Source: Azadirachta indica
Lineage: Eukaryota; Streptophyta; Magnoliopsida; Sapindales; Meliaceae
Assembly: GCA_022749755.1 (NCBI GenBank)
Contig: CM040447.1
Location: 16,839,087-16,903,086 of the forward strand
Direction of reading: 5' to 3'
Length of the DNA: 64,000 nt
In this document: positions 11,782-22,223 of the stretch, piece after piece
How positions within the stretch are numbered: position 1 is the first letter of the stretch
Layout: the number at the start of each line of letters is the position of its first letter
Made by a program: the position numbers and the translations under genes
Notes under the pieces: generated by a model
Seen by the model: only the letters and a program-made list of their open reading frames with translations
Databases searched by the model: none
Told to the model about the DNA's origin: nothing

Positions 11782-11898
11782 CCAAACGGAAAAGTAAATT
11801 TCCGTCAAATGGGAGGGGAGGCATATATGAATTAGGTCATACATTCTCTCTACTTGTTATTTTGGCAAACCTTAGGGGAGCAATGTGAAAATTGTCCC
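11782..11898 (-). repeat. MULE right terminal inverted repeat, copy 1
   Basis: Opposite-strand partner of 5497-5612. It is followed at once by the second AAAATTAAT target duplication. Confidence 0.85.
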
Positions 11899-11907
11899 AA
11901 AATTAAT

Positions 11908-12189
11908 TAAATGGAATGATAACATGTAATTGTACTTTAAATCTGTAAGTTTAAATAATTTTAAATTATTTCAGTTCCTTCATAAGATAAATATATTAAA
12001 TATCAAATTTATCTTGGTTGAGCCAATATTCTTTGCATTACTAATTATAGATAATTATTTTTACATGTATATATGATAATTCTATATTTTTTTTTGTGAT
12101 AGTTTTTATGTACATAGTAATGTTTTGTTCTTCATTGTGACCTTTAAACCATCTATTAAAACATTGTAAAATACCATAATGTATGAACA
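11908..12189. other. AT-rich spacer, copy 1
   Basis: Nothing recognised between the MULE and the minisatellite. Confidence 0.6.
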
Positions 12190-12683
12190 GGAATGAAAAC
12201 TAGAACTGCTTGCTACTGTTTCTTGGCACTGGCTGTGCTATAGTTTATTGTTACTTGCTATTGTTTTCTACCCTTGCTTGTGCTGTTTTCTGTTTGTGCT
12301 GGCTGCGCTGCAGTTTACTGCTGCTTTCCACTGTATTCTAGTACTGGTTGTGCTGTAGTTTACTGCTGCTTGCTACTGTTTTTTTTTTTTGTTGCTTGAG
12401 CTGGTTGTACTGTAGTTTATGGCTGCTTGCTACTGTTTTCTGCTGTTGCTTGTGCTTGCTGTGCTGTAGTTTATCGCTGCTTGATACTGTTTTCTGGTGC
12501 TGGCTGTGCAGCAGTTTGCTACTGCTTGCTACTGTTGTCTGCTGTTGCTCGTGTTGTTTTCTACTAGTTGAATTGGCTTGTGCTATGTTTTGGCTGCAGG
12601 TTTGGTTGGTTTGTGCTGTTTTTGGCTGCAGGTTTGGTTGGCTTGTACTATATTTTGCTGCATATTTGGCTGGGCTGCATGTT
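12190..12683 (+). repeat. TG/GCT-rich minisatellite, copy 1
   Basis: Degenerate tandem units of roughly 45-60 bp built on CTGCTTGCTACTGTTTTCTG and TGGCTGTGCTGTAGTTTA. The long cysteine/leucine-rich reading frames across this block on one strand, and glutamine-rich ones on the other, are by-products of the repeat and not genes. Confidence 0.85.
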
Positions 12684-13075
12684 TATCTCGATTGGTTTAC
12701 TCAAAGGCAACCCCTCATTGCCAATGATTTCTTTCAATGTTCATCACTTGCTTGCCGCCAGTGTTATGGTTGCTACACACTTCATGGATAATACGTAAGT
12801 TCTTTTTTTTTTTTTTTTTTCGGTTTCTTTTTTTTTTTTTTTTTTTTTTCTTATTTATGAATTCTTCATTCTGATATCTGTATCTGGATTTCTTTGTGTT
12901 TTAATTATAAGATTCCTATAATTGTTTTGTCCTCATAGATGTCTTTTAAAAATTGGATGATTAATTCTCTTTCTGTTGCTCATTTTTATTTAATTACTAA
13001 TGTAATCCAATCTTGCCGAACTTTACAGACCTACTAACTTGAAATGCGCAAGCTTTAAGGTTGGACCTTTTGGTA
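12684..13075 (+). pseudogene. Plant P/U-type cyclin fragment, copy 1
   Basis: 12684-12794 reads YLDWFTQRQPLIA in one frame and, after a 1-nt shift, FNVHHLLAASVMVATHFMDN. This matches the cyclin-box core of plant P-type (U-type) cyclins, YxDRFxxRQP..xxxFNVHRLLxxSVMVAxKFMDD. It ends at a GTAAGT donor (12795). After a 234-bp intron-like segment with poly-T, an acceptor TTTACAG (13028) leads into sequence that aligns loosely with the next conserved part (TYYNNAYYAKVGG). The N-terminal part is replaced by the minisatellite and the C-terminal part is missing, so it cannot encode a working cyclin. Confidence 0.55.
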
Positions 13076-14534
13076 CCAAGTTTACTTTAGATCAATTTTC
13101 GTTTATATATAATAGACCTTACAGTAGTTAAACTTTTGCTTGATTAAGTTTTTCAAGCTTTTGTAGGGTCTGAGATACCACCTAACTGCATGACATGATC
13201 TCAACTTTGATTTTTGGGTTGGTAAACCTTAGGAATCTTCATATTGATTCTGATTATTGGCGCGGCCACACCATGCAAGCAGCTCATAATCATCAGCTTT
13301 TGATTTTCTCGCACTTTGGTCTTTGAAACTTTTGCGCTTTAGTTCTCATTTTCTTTCCGACTTTTTTGACCCCTTTTTTTCAAGCTGTTTTTATTTTGAA
13401 TGACAGTTTGCTATCTTTTCTTTATAAGATACTAAAATTCATTAAATATTAATAAAACTTGAGGATTTATAAAACAATTCAAATTTTAAAGTGATCAATA
13501 AGTGCGTATTATACACACTTATTAATTACTTTTGTTATTTTGAATTGTAACTACTAACATTACAGATATTGTTATAGGCAACTGACGAATATCAACAACT
13601 TTACGGTACAACGAATTTTTATCAAGAGCTTTACAGTGCAGTTATCCAATCCTGAAAGCAATGGTAAAATGAGCATCCCAAATAACTTTACTGTTCTTGA
13701 TACAGTATGATCATAGATTCAAAGGAGAGGGGTCTTATCAAATGGTTGTCATTGTCCAATGAAGTGCCTACAGTTTGCATCCTAGATGGATAAAAAATGT
13801 AAAGTTTATGCTTAAATTTATTATTGTACTTGTTCTTATTATTAGATATATGTTAGTACTTCATAGCCAAGTTTATACTTATAGAACTTCTGTTATTTAA
13901 TTGTATGACTCACCTGTAAATTATTGTATATTGAATTGTGTTTTGGACTGTAAGTTTAATTTTCAATGTTTAATTTATAATATTTACACTGTGGGTCAAT
14001 CTTCATTATTATATTGCTATTAAAAATTAATTTGGATATTAGAAAAATAAATATTGATATCGTTATTAACAATAAAAATTCATTTTTAATTTTTTTATTT
14101 AAAAAAATATTTATTGATACCAATGTTATATCAGTAAACAATCAATAATATGATAGAAATCTAAATAACTCAAACATTGAAAAAACATCAATGGTTTGGT
14201 TTAAGATACAATAAAAGTTGATAATTTTGATGTGACACTTTATTTAATGTCAACGTTTACTTACAAGGGTTTCTAAGTTATCTATAATTAGTAACAATAA
14301 AACATATTTACTAATACTAAAAAACTATCAATAAAGGCTATTTTTCTACTAGTGTATAAATTAGAATCATAATCTACTATAAATTAACAAAATAATTGAT
14401 GTCATTTATGCAATTTTTGGATTATTGTTTCTTTAATTATTGATAATTCTCCATTATATTCAGAGAGTATTTGTCGAATCATGTAAAATACCGAACACTT
14501 CTATATTTATGCCAAATTTTAAGGGCATACGTCA
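13076..14534. other. AT-rich DNA without a recognised gene, copy 1
   Basis: No supported gene. At 14342-14355 the sequence TTTTTCTACTAGTG is, on the minus strand, CACTAGTAGAAAAA, which resembles an orphan CACTA-type terminus; a partner was not found. Confidence 0.5.
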
Positions 14535-15316
14535 TGTCACGCGCTGGGAACTGAGGCGGAAATTCCAGCACATGCGGCACTTGAACTAGCTGATTACCAC
14601 TGCCCAAGTAAGTCCTTAATTCTCCCAAGATCAATTTGTGTGTGTGTGTTGCAAGAATGGCAGTGAGCAGTGTTAATTTGGTGCTCAATTTGGGAGCAAA
14701 ATGGAGAAGAAGAAGAAGCAACGTGAGAAGCAAATGGAAGAGAGAAATGGGTCTCTTTTTTTTCATTACATTTCACTATACAATATATATGCACAAATGG
14801 ATGGCCATGATTAACTCTATACAAGCACTATCAATGGCCAAGATGTGTCCACATTTACAACATTTACAAGAAGACAAGAAATATCCTACCTACCACCATT
14901 AAACACAACATTGGGTCTATTGGATCACACTCTAAAGAAACCAAGCTAAACTACTAAGCCAAACCAAGTGCTGTCCAGCTTGCTCCTTGCATGTGTCTTG
15001 CTGCCCAGCCCAAATGGTGCTTCTAAGGATGCTTGTGGTGGTTGCTTCCAAGGCCCACTGACTTGCCTAGCCTCGGTTGACACGGTAGGATGTCGGGCAC
15101 GCTCCCGTTCCGCTTCGCTCTCCCCCGAACTGCTCTTGGAACTTGATGTCCGCTCGCGGGGGTACTGTTCACCAGCACACTGTTCACCCGCGAGTGTAAG
15201 CTCTCCGTCGAGAGGGTAGGCGACTCCGGAACTTGGGTGCGCTTGTTCTGCGAGGAGCGCGCTCTTGTGCTCTTGCGCTTTCGGCGGTTCCGCTTCCGAA
15301 CCGGCGGCATGTGACA
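14535..15316 (-). repeat. 3' LTR of the Gag-protease element, copy 1
   Basis: Left copy, the 3' LTR because the element reads on the minus strand. About nine substitutions separate it from 17483-18262, roughly 1.2 percent. The 3' end of the element's reading frame runs about 290 nt into it. Confidence 0.93.
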
Positions 15317-17221
15317 CTCTCCCCCACCGAAGTGCTTGACGCCCTCGTCAAGCTCACTGTCGTGGTCTTGAGCTTGCACCGCAGCGTTCCGCTTTCTTCT
15401 ATGCGAACGGGCATGAACTGAGCGCGCTGCATCAGAACTCTGTCCATGGGTGCTAGAAGAGGGAGTACCATCTTGCTTCTTACCCATTGAGCAAGTCTCC
15501 TCTCTGTGCATAACCTGGAAAACTGAAAACGCACTGCCGCTAACTCGAATTCTGTCAATCGGCACCTTGTGTCGCTTCCCGGCATCATGAAATTCAATGC
15601 ATCCATCCTCAGTAAAGCTGAAGGGCAACAACCTATCAATGAAATCGTCGCCCAACACTAGCTGGAAAGTCGCTCATCGGTACCACGGTGAAGTCGATGT
15701 TGCCTTCCCATGTTCCGACCCTGATCGAGACTCTCCGAGCAACTCCACTAATTGGCCGGCAAGGCTGATTCACTACTTGGATCCACCCCGGCTCTTCACT
15801 CAGCACTAAACCCAACTGTTTTGCCAATTTTTCTGCAATCAAGCAATGGTTAGCGCCACTGTCAATGAATGCTTTGAAGCTCGACCCTTTGATGCCAACA
15901 TCCACATACATCAATGTTTTTCCGGGCTTCGGCTTCTCCGCTGAATTGGCCTCGGACGTCTCTGCCTCGCACGCCTTTTTGGCCTTCATTGCGTTGAGGA
16001 TGCGCATCGCTCCAACCCGAGCATCCTCATCCGACTTAAACGAACTCAGCATGGCATTGAGGCGGTTCCGTTGCGGGCACTCTTTCGTGTGATGATCCCC
16101 GCTGCACAAGTAGCACGTCCACTGCTTCCGCTCGCGCTGCTTGTCAAACTGCCCCTTACTGCTATCTCGCTGGTCGAGAGCTTTTGGTGGCCGCCCCGTC
16201 TCATATTGGGGTCCCGACTTGTGAGGCTTCACTCCCCCACCTTTGTCATGGCCACTCTTAGGCGGGCTTCGGTTCCGGTCTCGTTTCGGAGACTCTTGGC
16301 GACGCTCAACCAAGGATTCTGCCGCTGCTATTGCCGAGGCAAGGTCTTGGAATTCCTTCTCCTCAACTCTTGCTCTGCCCATTGCTGTAACCCATCCATG
16401 AAGAACAGCAACCGGCTTTTCTCCGGCATGTCAGTGATCTCGAGCATGAGCGAATTATACTCCCGCACATACTCCGCAATTGACCCCTGCTGCCTAAACC
16501 CTCGGAGCTTCTTTATTGCAGCTTCCTCAGCATTCTCCGGATAGAATTGTCTCTTCAATTCACCCTTGAATACCTCCCAAGTGTCAATCCGGCACAAACC
16601 CCTCTCCATCTCTGTATGTCGGCGTCTCCACCATAGCGCCGCATCACCATCGAAATAGAGAGAGTAGCGGTACTGATTCGGAGCCCATCTTCGTACATCT
16701 GGATGGCGTCGAAGTAACGCTCCATCATCCATAGGAAAGTGTCGATTTCCTTGGCATCCCGCTTGCCTTTAAACTTGGGCGGATCCAGAACCTTAATTCT
16801 CGATGCGCTGCTCGCACCTACGCCCGAAGCGATGGCGGTTTTACAAAGCGTAAGGTCCTGCCTAACCTCCGCTAATTCTGCCTTGACAGAACCCAATTCA
16901 ACATTGATTCTCTCCTGAAATTCATCCATGGCCAACCTCATGGAATCTGCGAATGTGTCGAAAACATGTTGGAGTCGGCTTTCGACACCAGCAACATCAC
17001 TTTCTGCCTCTCGCTGACTTGCTCTGTCATCTAGCGTATCCAAACGCTCATGGATGTCGCCCAAGGAAAGCTCAAGCCTCGCCAATCTAGCGTCAAATGA
17101 GCTTACCATCTCCTTGGACCTAGCTCTCTCCTTTCCCCCTCTTCTTGAGCTTTGAACACACCCCACATTCTTCCTGCACTACCTCCACAACACCACTAGC
17201 TTCTACATCCTTGGCTGCCAT
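15023..17221 (-). pseudogene. gag-protease reading frame, frameshifted, copy 1
   Basis: Starts at ATG 17221. In order it has a charged, coiled-coil-like N-terminal region of about 110 residues, a Retrotrans_gag domain (PPKFKGKRDAKEIDTFLW, then LYFDGDAALWWRRR, IDTWEVFKGELKRQF, SIAEYVREYNSLML), a zinc knuckle CYLCSGDHHTKEC, a retropepsin-like domain with FIDSGANHCLIAEKL (catalytic DSG) and LGDDFIDRLLPF, and an Arg/Ser/Lys-rich tail. It is broken by an AG insertion at about 16660 (Gag), by the shift shared with copy 2 near 16370 (between Gag and the knuckle), by an extra A at about 15665 (after VVPMSDF), and near the start at about 17160. Copy 2 is intact at all of these except the shared one. 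Confidence 0.85.
15317..15328 (-). other. Polypurine tract, copy 1
   Basis: Minus strand GGTGGGGGAGAG directly before the 3' LTR TGTCAC; it primes plus-strand synthesis. It lies within the coding frame. Confidence 0.85.
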
Positions 17222-17468
17222 GATTCAAGTTTACAACCAACTATCCACAAACAACACAAATTTTGCAATGATTCACCAACAACCAGCAAACCACTACCCA
17301 GAAAATTCCACAATCATAGCAACAAACCAAGTATGAAAACCCAGAAATTCCAGCCACAACACAAGAGCCAAAATTTCCACAACCTAGGGTCTCTAGCTAG
17401 TGTAATCTTCCAAAATCAGTGAGGAACAAGTTGCAGAGATGCTTACCACACAAAACCCACACAAATCT

Positions 17469-17480
17469 GCTCTAATACCA
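17469..17480 (-). other. Primer-binding site, copy 1
   Basis: Minus strand TGGTATTAGAGC, two nucleotides inside the 5' LTR. It is one base from the initiator-Met tRNA complement TGGTATCAGAGC. Confidence 0.85.
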
Positions 17481-17482
17481 AC

Positions 17483-18262
17483 TGTCACGCGCTGGGAACT
17501 GAGGCAGAAATTCCAACACATGCGGCACTTGAACTAGCTGATTACCACTGTCCAAGTAAGCCCTTAATTCTCCCAAGATCAATTTGTGTGTGTGTTGCAA
17601 GAATGGCAGTGAGCAGTGTTAATTTGGTGCTCAATTTGGGAGCAAAATGGAGAAGAAGAAGAAGCAACGTGAGAAGCAAATGGAAGAGAGAAATGGGTCT
17701 CTTTTTTTTCATTACATTTCACTATACAATATATATGCACAAATGGATGGCCATGATTAACTCTATACAAGCACTATCAATGGCCAAGATGTGTCCACAT
17801 TTACAACATTTACAAGAAGACAAGAAATATCCTACCTACCACCATTAAACACAACATTGGGCCTATTGGATCACACTCTAAGGAAACCAAGCTAAACTAC
17901 TAAGCCAAACCAAGTGCTGTCCAGCTTGCTCCTTGCATGTGTCTTGCTGCCCAGCCCAAATGGTGCTTCTAAGGATGCTTGTGGTGGTTGCTTCCAAGGC
18001 CCACTGACTTGCCTAGCCTCGGTTGACACGGTAGGATGTCGGGCACGCTCCCGTTCCGCTCCGCTCTCCCCCGAACTGCTCTTGGAACTTGATGTCCGCT
18101 CGCGGGGGTACTGTTCACCAGCACACTGTTCACCCGCGAGTGTAAGCTCTCCGTCGAGAGGGTAGGCGACTCCGGAACTTGGGCGCGCTTGTTCTGCGAG
18201 GAGCGCGCTCTTGTGCTCTTGCGCTTTCGGCGGTTCCGCTTCCGAACCGGCGGCACGTGACA
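17483..18262 (-). repeat. 5' LTR of the Gag-protease element, copy 1
   Basis: Right copy, followed by GTCA. It must contain the element's promoter; on the minus strand a TATATAT motif is present around 17728-17735, but the start site is not determined. Confidence 0.93.
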
Positions 18263-18470
18263 GTCAATACCCCTTTCAATTAGTGACAGATAGTAATGTT
18301 GACATCTGGGATAGCAATAGGTTGAAGAACCCAATTTCTAGCCCTATCTTCGATTGGGTAGAAGATCTTCATCCCTAACCCATCCTTGATTTGGCTAAAT
18401 TAGGGATGGGCCTGGATGTTCTTGATTTAAGTCAAGGATCCCCACGAGTTCGGACTTAATTTTGATTCTA

Positions 18471-18832
18471 TTTGGTCGTTTGGGTTGTCACAACTACTGC
18501 CATTGATTGCCATTGACTATTATCTAATATTATCCGTTTCAGTCATAATAGATATTTGAGCTATCATTAGCCATTGATTATTCTGTTTTCACTCTACACA
18601 ATAATATAATTACCATTATTATTTGAGCCGTCATTTGTCATGGATTTGAAATTGAATTTTTTGTACTAAAACATTCAACTTCAGATCGGTAAATGATTAC
18701 TTAAATGATGATACTAATTATTGTGTAGAGAATTCAATAAGAGTTTGAATGATATTTATAGTCATCCAAACGAATGAAATTAGACAATAATCAATGATAA
18801 TCAATAGAGGTCAATGATGGTTATGGCGGTGG
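18471..18832. mobile_element. Foldback/MITE-like element, copy 1
   Basis: Imperfect inverted arms of about 80-100 bp. The left arm contains TTGATTGCCATTGACTATTA and TCTAATATTATCCGTTT; the right arm on the minus strand contains GATTATCATTGATTATTG and TCTAATTTCATTCGTTT. There is no coding capacity and no clear target duplication. Ends are approximate. Confidence 0.55.
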
Positions 18833-19491
18833 ATAGTACATAAAGGATTTAATTGGTTAAATTAAAATATTATAAACTTTTGTTTTAAGGATTTGATTGA
18901 CTAAAATGAAAACTATAATACCTTTTATAATGTATCAAAAAAAATAAATACATTTGTAATTAAGCAAAAAGAATTTGAATTTATCTTTGAGTAATTGGGG
19001 AAGGCTGGAAAAAGAGGTCCATCCCCTTTCCCCATTTGATTTTAACATGGGGATGGGCTCTCATTCCCATCCCTAACACAATCCCTATTTTATCCTGAGG
19101 TGGCTCCTTGATCTCTAACTTGAACAGGGTGGTCCCTTGGCCCCGAAGAAGTTTTGTCATCCCTAGTTAACATCGATAATTTGTGTACTTATAAATATAA
19201 CCCAAGTTTCTTATTGTAAAAAATATATCACCACTTGTTTTCACTACGAAGTAAGTCAATAAAATTCTCTTCACAAATCGAGTCAATTCGTTGTTTACTT
19301 TCTTACCAATCAAACAACTTATTCAATGATAGAAGACATTTTGATATGCCCACAACACTACATAAAATCATAACTTCAAATTACTAAAATAATCAAAAAA
19401 CGTAAAAAAGAGTTGCAACAAACTCGTAGAGGAAGGATAAACTGGTTGAGAACACAATAGTTGAGATAGGAAACACACATACATATCTCTT
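18833..19491. other. 3' flank of the UGT gene, copy 1
   Basis: AT-rich, with short CCATCCC/GGGATGG-type complementary motifs at 18390-18410 and 19040-19070 that may be the outer arms of a larger decayed element. No gene recognised. It includes the 3' UTR of the UGT. Confidence 0.4.
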
Positions 19492-21662
19492 TTAATGGTC
19501 ATAATGGAGAGCCTCCTTGATGCATCTATCAAAGTTATTGTAAGATCCTCCTCCAATTTTTGTAGTCGCTATAGCTTTCGTTTTCCATTCCTGAGCCTTT
19601 TGTCTCATTTGCTTGCCTTTATCACCTTCCATCATTTCTTTGACAAGCTTTGTAATATCATCACGCTTCACGTCAGTATTGACTTCCGTGCCCATACCCC
19701 AAGTTGTGCACGAATATCTACAATTTGTTTGTTGCTCAGCAAAGAAAGGCCAACAAATTACAGGAACACCGCCGCATACTGTCTCTAAAGTTGAATTCCA
19801 ACCGCAATGTGTTAGAAAAACACCAACTGATGGGTGTGAGAGGACTTTATCTTGCGGACACCAATTCGCTATCATTCCTCTGTCCTTGATCTCTTCGAAA
19901 AACTCTTCGGGTAAAATTGCAGAATCTCCCATGACAACATCAGGCCTAACAATCCATAAAAATGGGTGCTTGCTATTTGCCAGACCCCACGCAAATTCTT
20001 TCAAGTGTTGATCTGTCATCACGGTTATGCTACCATAATTCACATAAACAATTGAATTCGGTTCCTTGTTGTCAAGCCATCTGAGACACTCTGAATCTTC
20101 CTTCCACAAACTTGACCTAAACGACATCAATTCGGTTTTGGGCAAGTGTCTACAAAGCAATGGAAGCGGGCCTATTGTATAAATGTTAGGGATCTTGGAA
20201 GCAATAACCTCTAAAACTTCACTTTCAAACTCATCGAAAGTGTTAAATATGATTGCAGACGATTTCAAGCAGTTTTGTGATTCTACTCTCAAGTAATCGA
20301 ACATGATGTCGTTGACATCGGTGACTCTCATAAAGCTTGGAAAGTCCTTTAACCGCATGCCGCTCAAACCCGGGATCCAATCAGCAGGTGTATCAAGAGT
20401 GCCATCAGTAAGGAATTTTTCATCTGAAACATAATGCACAGAATTATTAATCATCAATGTGAAACTATTTCAGTCGGAAAAGCAATATCCCTTTTTGTTT
20501 CGCCGATGAAATATAAGCTATATATATACATCGGCTGTAGACTCTCTAACAATTTACACCAATTTTTTTTCATCAAGTGATGAAATTAAATCGTCCAAAT
20601 CAAATTCAGTGATATCTTGCATGGTATTTTTGCGAAAACGGTAATATACTCAAATGACCTAGCTAGTAGCATAGATCTACTGATGAATACTGACAAACCC
20701 TGGTTTTATATAATATCTTTTCCAAATAAATAATGATAAAGGGCACGTAGAACATAAGAGTATGGGATAGTGTGCATGCCCAACTAGACCCCCAAGAAAT
20801 TGGTATCCTTCCATCTGACTTTGCTTTTTTCGATGTCAATAATATATAAAAACATGGGAGTTGATGATCATGAATTTAGAGGTATCTTTACATACCTCCC
20901 CCTGATGTTTGTATAAATTTTAAACAGGGAAATATTTATAACTTTTGACATAGACATCCCCAACTTTAGTATTTCTATCAATTTAACCTTGACCTTTAGA
21001 AAAGTGTTAAATAATTAAAATAATTTTATTAACACATATTAATAAAACTCTAATCCTACCAAGCTTTTACTTATTCGCTCTTTTTTTTTTTAGACTCTTA
21101 ACTTACTCTAAATGTAGCACTAAGAATCTATGGAACTTTTATTTTTGATATTATTAATATTGTTGTAATTGTTTTGCATTTATTTTTAATCTATTTTTAG
21201 TTTTGTTAAAGATTGAAAATTAAAAATTATTATTATTTGAAAATAGAAAGAAAAAACTAATTTTTTAATTTTATTATTATATTATTCAATCCCAAAAGAA
21301 TAAAAAATTAATTTTTCTTACACTTTTTATACACAATAATACAAAATAATAATAATAATTAAATTAAATTAAAAAGTGTATGAATTTCAAATACTACATT
21401 TGATTTGATAAGTTAAGAATTTAAAAGAAAAAAGTAAACAGATAAAAAGAATAAGATTACAATTTCATTAATATATGTGATAAGGTTATTTTGGTTATTT
21501 AACAGTTTTTTAACAGTTAATACATAATCAACTTGATGAAAATATTATATTGAGAGAGGTTCCTGTAAATTTTTATAACTTTTTTCTTTATATGTGATTT
21601 TAAAAAATTTCAGGGGAAAAATTTGTGAAAAAGACCACTCAAGTATTCTTCCATAACTTTCA

Positions 21663-21694
<32 letters not shown>

Positions 21695-22223
21695 GACTAA
21701 GTAGATCTTACTAACCTCCAAACGGAATGATCCCTCTTCTGACGAGTTCCTCATATTGCAAATACGCCATGAAGCCGCAAGCTGAGGCAGTCCATAGCTG
21801 TACATCCGGTATCCCTACCTTCCGAGCAGCCTCAACGCCAAATCCCATCACTCCATCCGAAACTACGCAACTAACTGGCGGCACGTCGGCTGACGAATTT
21901 AACTTAGCGAGCAGCTCCAAGAACGGAGCCAAACAATTTCTTCTTATGGATGCACATAACGCAGGTATATCCTGGGTTGCATCACGATCAGACGGCGGCA
22001 ATCCGTCCGGAATGGTCTCAAAATGGAAATCCGGTAGACCCTTCAGAGATTCCGGCCCCTTGTTTCGGAGAAATCGTTTGTGGTTGAACTCAGTGTTGAC
22101 AAAGGTTACATGGAAGCCTCTTGAGTGTAAGAGTTTGGCCAGTTGCATCATTGGAGTAACATGGCCTTGTGCTGGATATGGGACGCAGACTGCATGAGGT
22201 TTTGTTGCTCCCATTGAACCCAT
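19492..22223 (-). CDS. UGT85-type UDP-glycosyltransferase, intact, two exons (21716-22223 and 19492-20423)
   Basis: Transfers a sugar, probably glucose, from UDP-sugar to a small hydrophobic acceptor; cytosolic, family GT1. The start is taken at [10 protein letters not shown] rather than the upstream in-frame MLLK, because UGT85 proteins begin this way. Exon 1 ends phase 1 at G/GTTAGT and exon 2 starts after TTTCAG, giving 479 residues, the usual family length. His21 (PAQGH) and Asp123 (VSDGVMGF) are the expected catalytic pair. The 44-residue PSPG box runs from Trp357 (WCPQ) through THCGWNS to Gln400, and a terminal Gln usually favours UDP-glucose. The single intron lies at the position usual in UGT85 genes. 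UGT85A enzymes act on iridoids, cyanohydrins, cytokinins and others; sequence alone does not give the substrate. The 1.3-kb intron holds an inverted-repeat insertion. Confidence 0.93.
20881..21636. mobile_element. Inverted-repeat insertion inside the UGT intron, copy 1
   Basis: The left end reads GGTATCTTTACATACCTCCC, the right end on the minus strand GGTCTTTTTCACAAATTTTT. Further in, both arms share TGTTAAATAA..AAAATAA..TTAT and ACACATATTAAT-like sequence over about 200 bp. No transposase and no clear target duplication. It accounts for more than half of the intron. Confidence 0.5.
21663..21693. repeat. (TAA)n microsatellite near the splice donor, copy 1
   Basis: About ten TAA units within the intron, ending some 20 bp from the exon 1 donor. 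Copy 2 has one unit fewer. Confidence 0.9.

Larger units (their letters stand above)
5497..11898 (+). mobile_element. Mutator-like element (MULE), 6.4 kb, non-autonomous, copy 1
   Basis: The ends are inverted repeats of about 115 bp. The left end (5497 onwards) reads GGGAAATTTTCACAT and the right end, on the minus strand, reads GGGACAATTTTCACATT; both go on to CAAAATAACA, AGAGAATGTAT and ATATATGCCTCCC. The element is flanked by a perfect 9-bp direct repeat AAAATTAAT (5488-5496 and 11899-11907), the hallmark of Mutator-superfamily insertion. No MURA-type transposase reading frame is visible, so it is non-autonomous. Inside are a minisatellite, a small two-exon-like reading frame and a nested CACTA-like element with host-gene fragments, which makes it Pack-MULE-like. 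Confidence 0.88.
14535..18262 (-). mobile_element. Non-autonomous Gag-protease LTR retrotransposon, copy 1
   Basis: Complete 3728-bp element on the minus strand. LTRs of 782 and 780 bp begin TGTCAC and end GTGACA. The flanks are GTCA (14531-14534) and GTCA (18263-18266), a 4-bp target duplication. A primer-binding site (TGGTATTAGAGC, 17480-17469) matches initiator-Met tRNA at 11 of 12 bases, and a polypurine tract GGTGGGGGAGAG (15328-15317) abuts the 3' LTR. The 2.2-kb interior encodes Gag, a zinc knuckle and an aspartic protease; reverse transcriptase, RNase H and integrase are absent. It must be mobilised in trans. It resembles the TR-GAG type of non-autonomous plant element, with a protease added. 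It is GC- and CpG-rich against an AT-rich background, in keeping with youth. Confidence 0.92.

Noticed and set aside
12348..12798. Long cysteine/leucine-rich plus-strand frames (and glutamine-rich minus-strand frames at 41585-41911)
   Set aside because: They are generated by the TG/GCT minisatellite. The composition follows the repeat unit, and only the last 110 bp (cyclin-like) has independent meaning.
7449..14355. A single CACTA element from 7449 to the CACTAGTAGAAAAA terminus at 14355
   Set aside because: It would cross the right end of the well-supported MULE (11898) rather than nest in it, and there is no matching 3-bp target duplication. The pair 7449/11283 fits better.
14479..14902. 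Overlapping 76-95 codon frames near the left LTR start
   Set aside because: They lie in LTR sequence, recur in the other LTR and on both strands, and resemble no protein; they are chance frames in a GC-richer repeat.
15233..16544. Plus-strand frames of 62-157 codons over the Gag-protease region
   Set aside because: Antisense shadows of the real gag-protease frame on the minus strand.
21727..22197. 156-codon plus-strand frame
   Set aside because: Antisense of UGT exon 1; the minus-strand reading has all family motifs.
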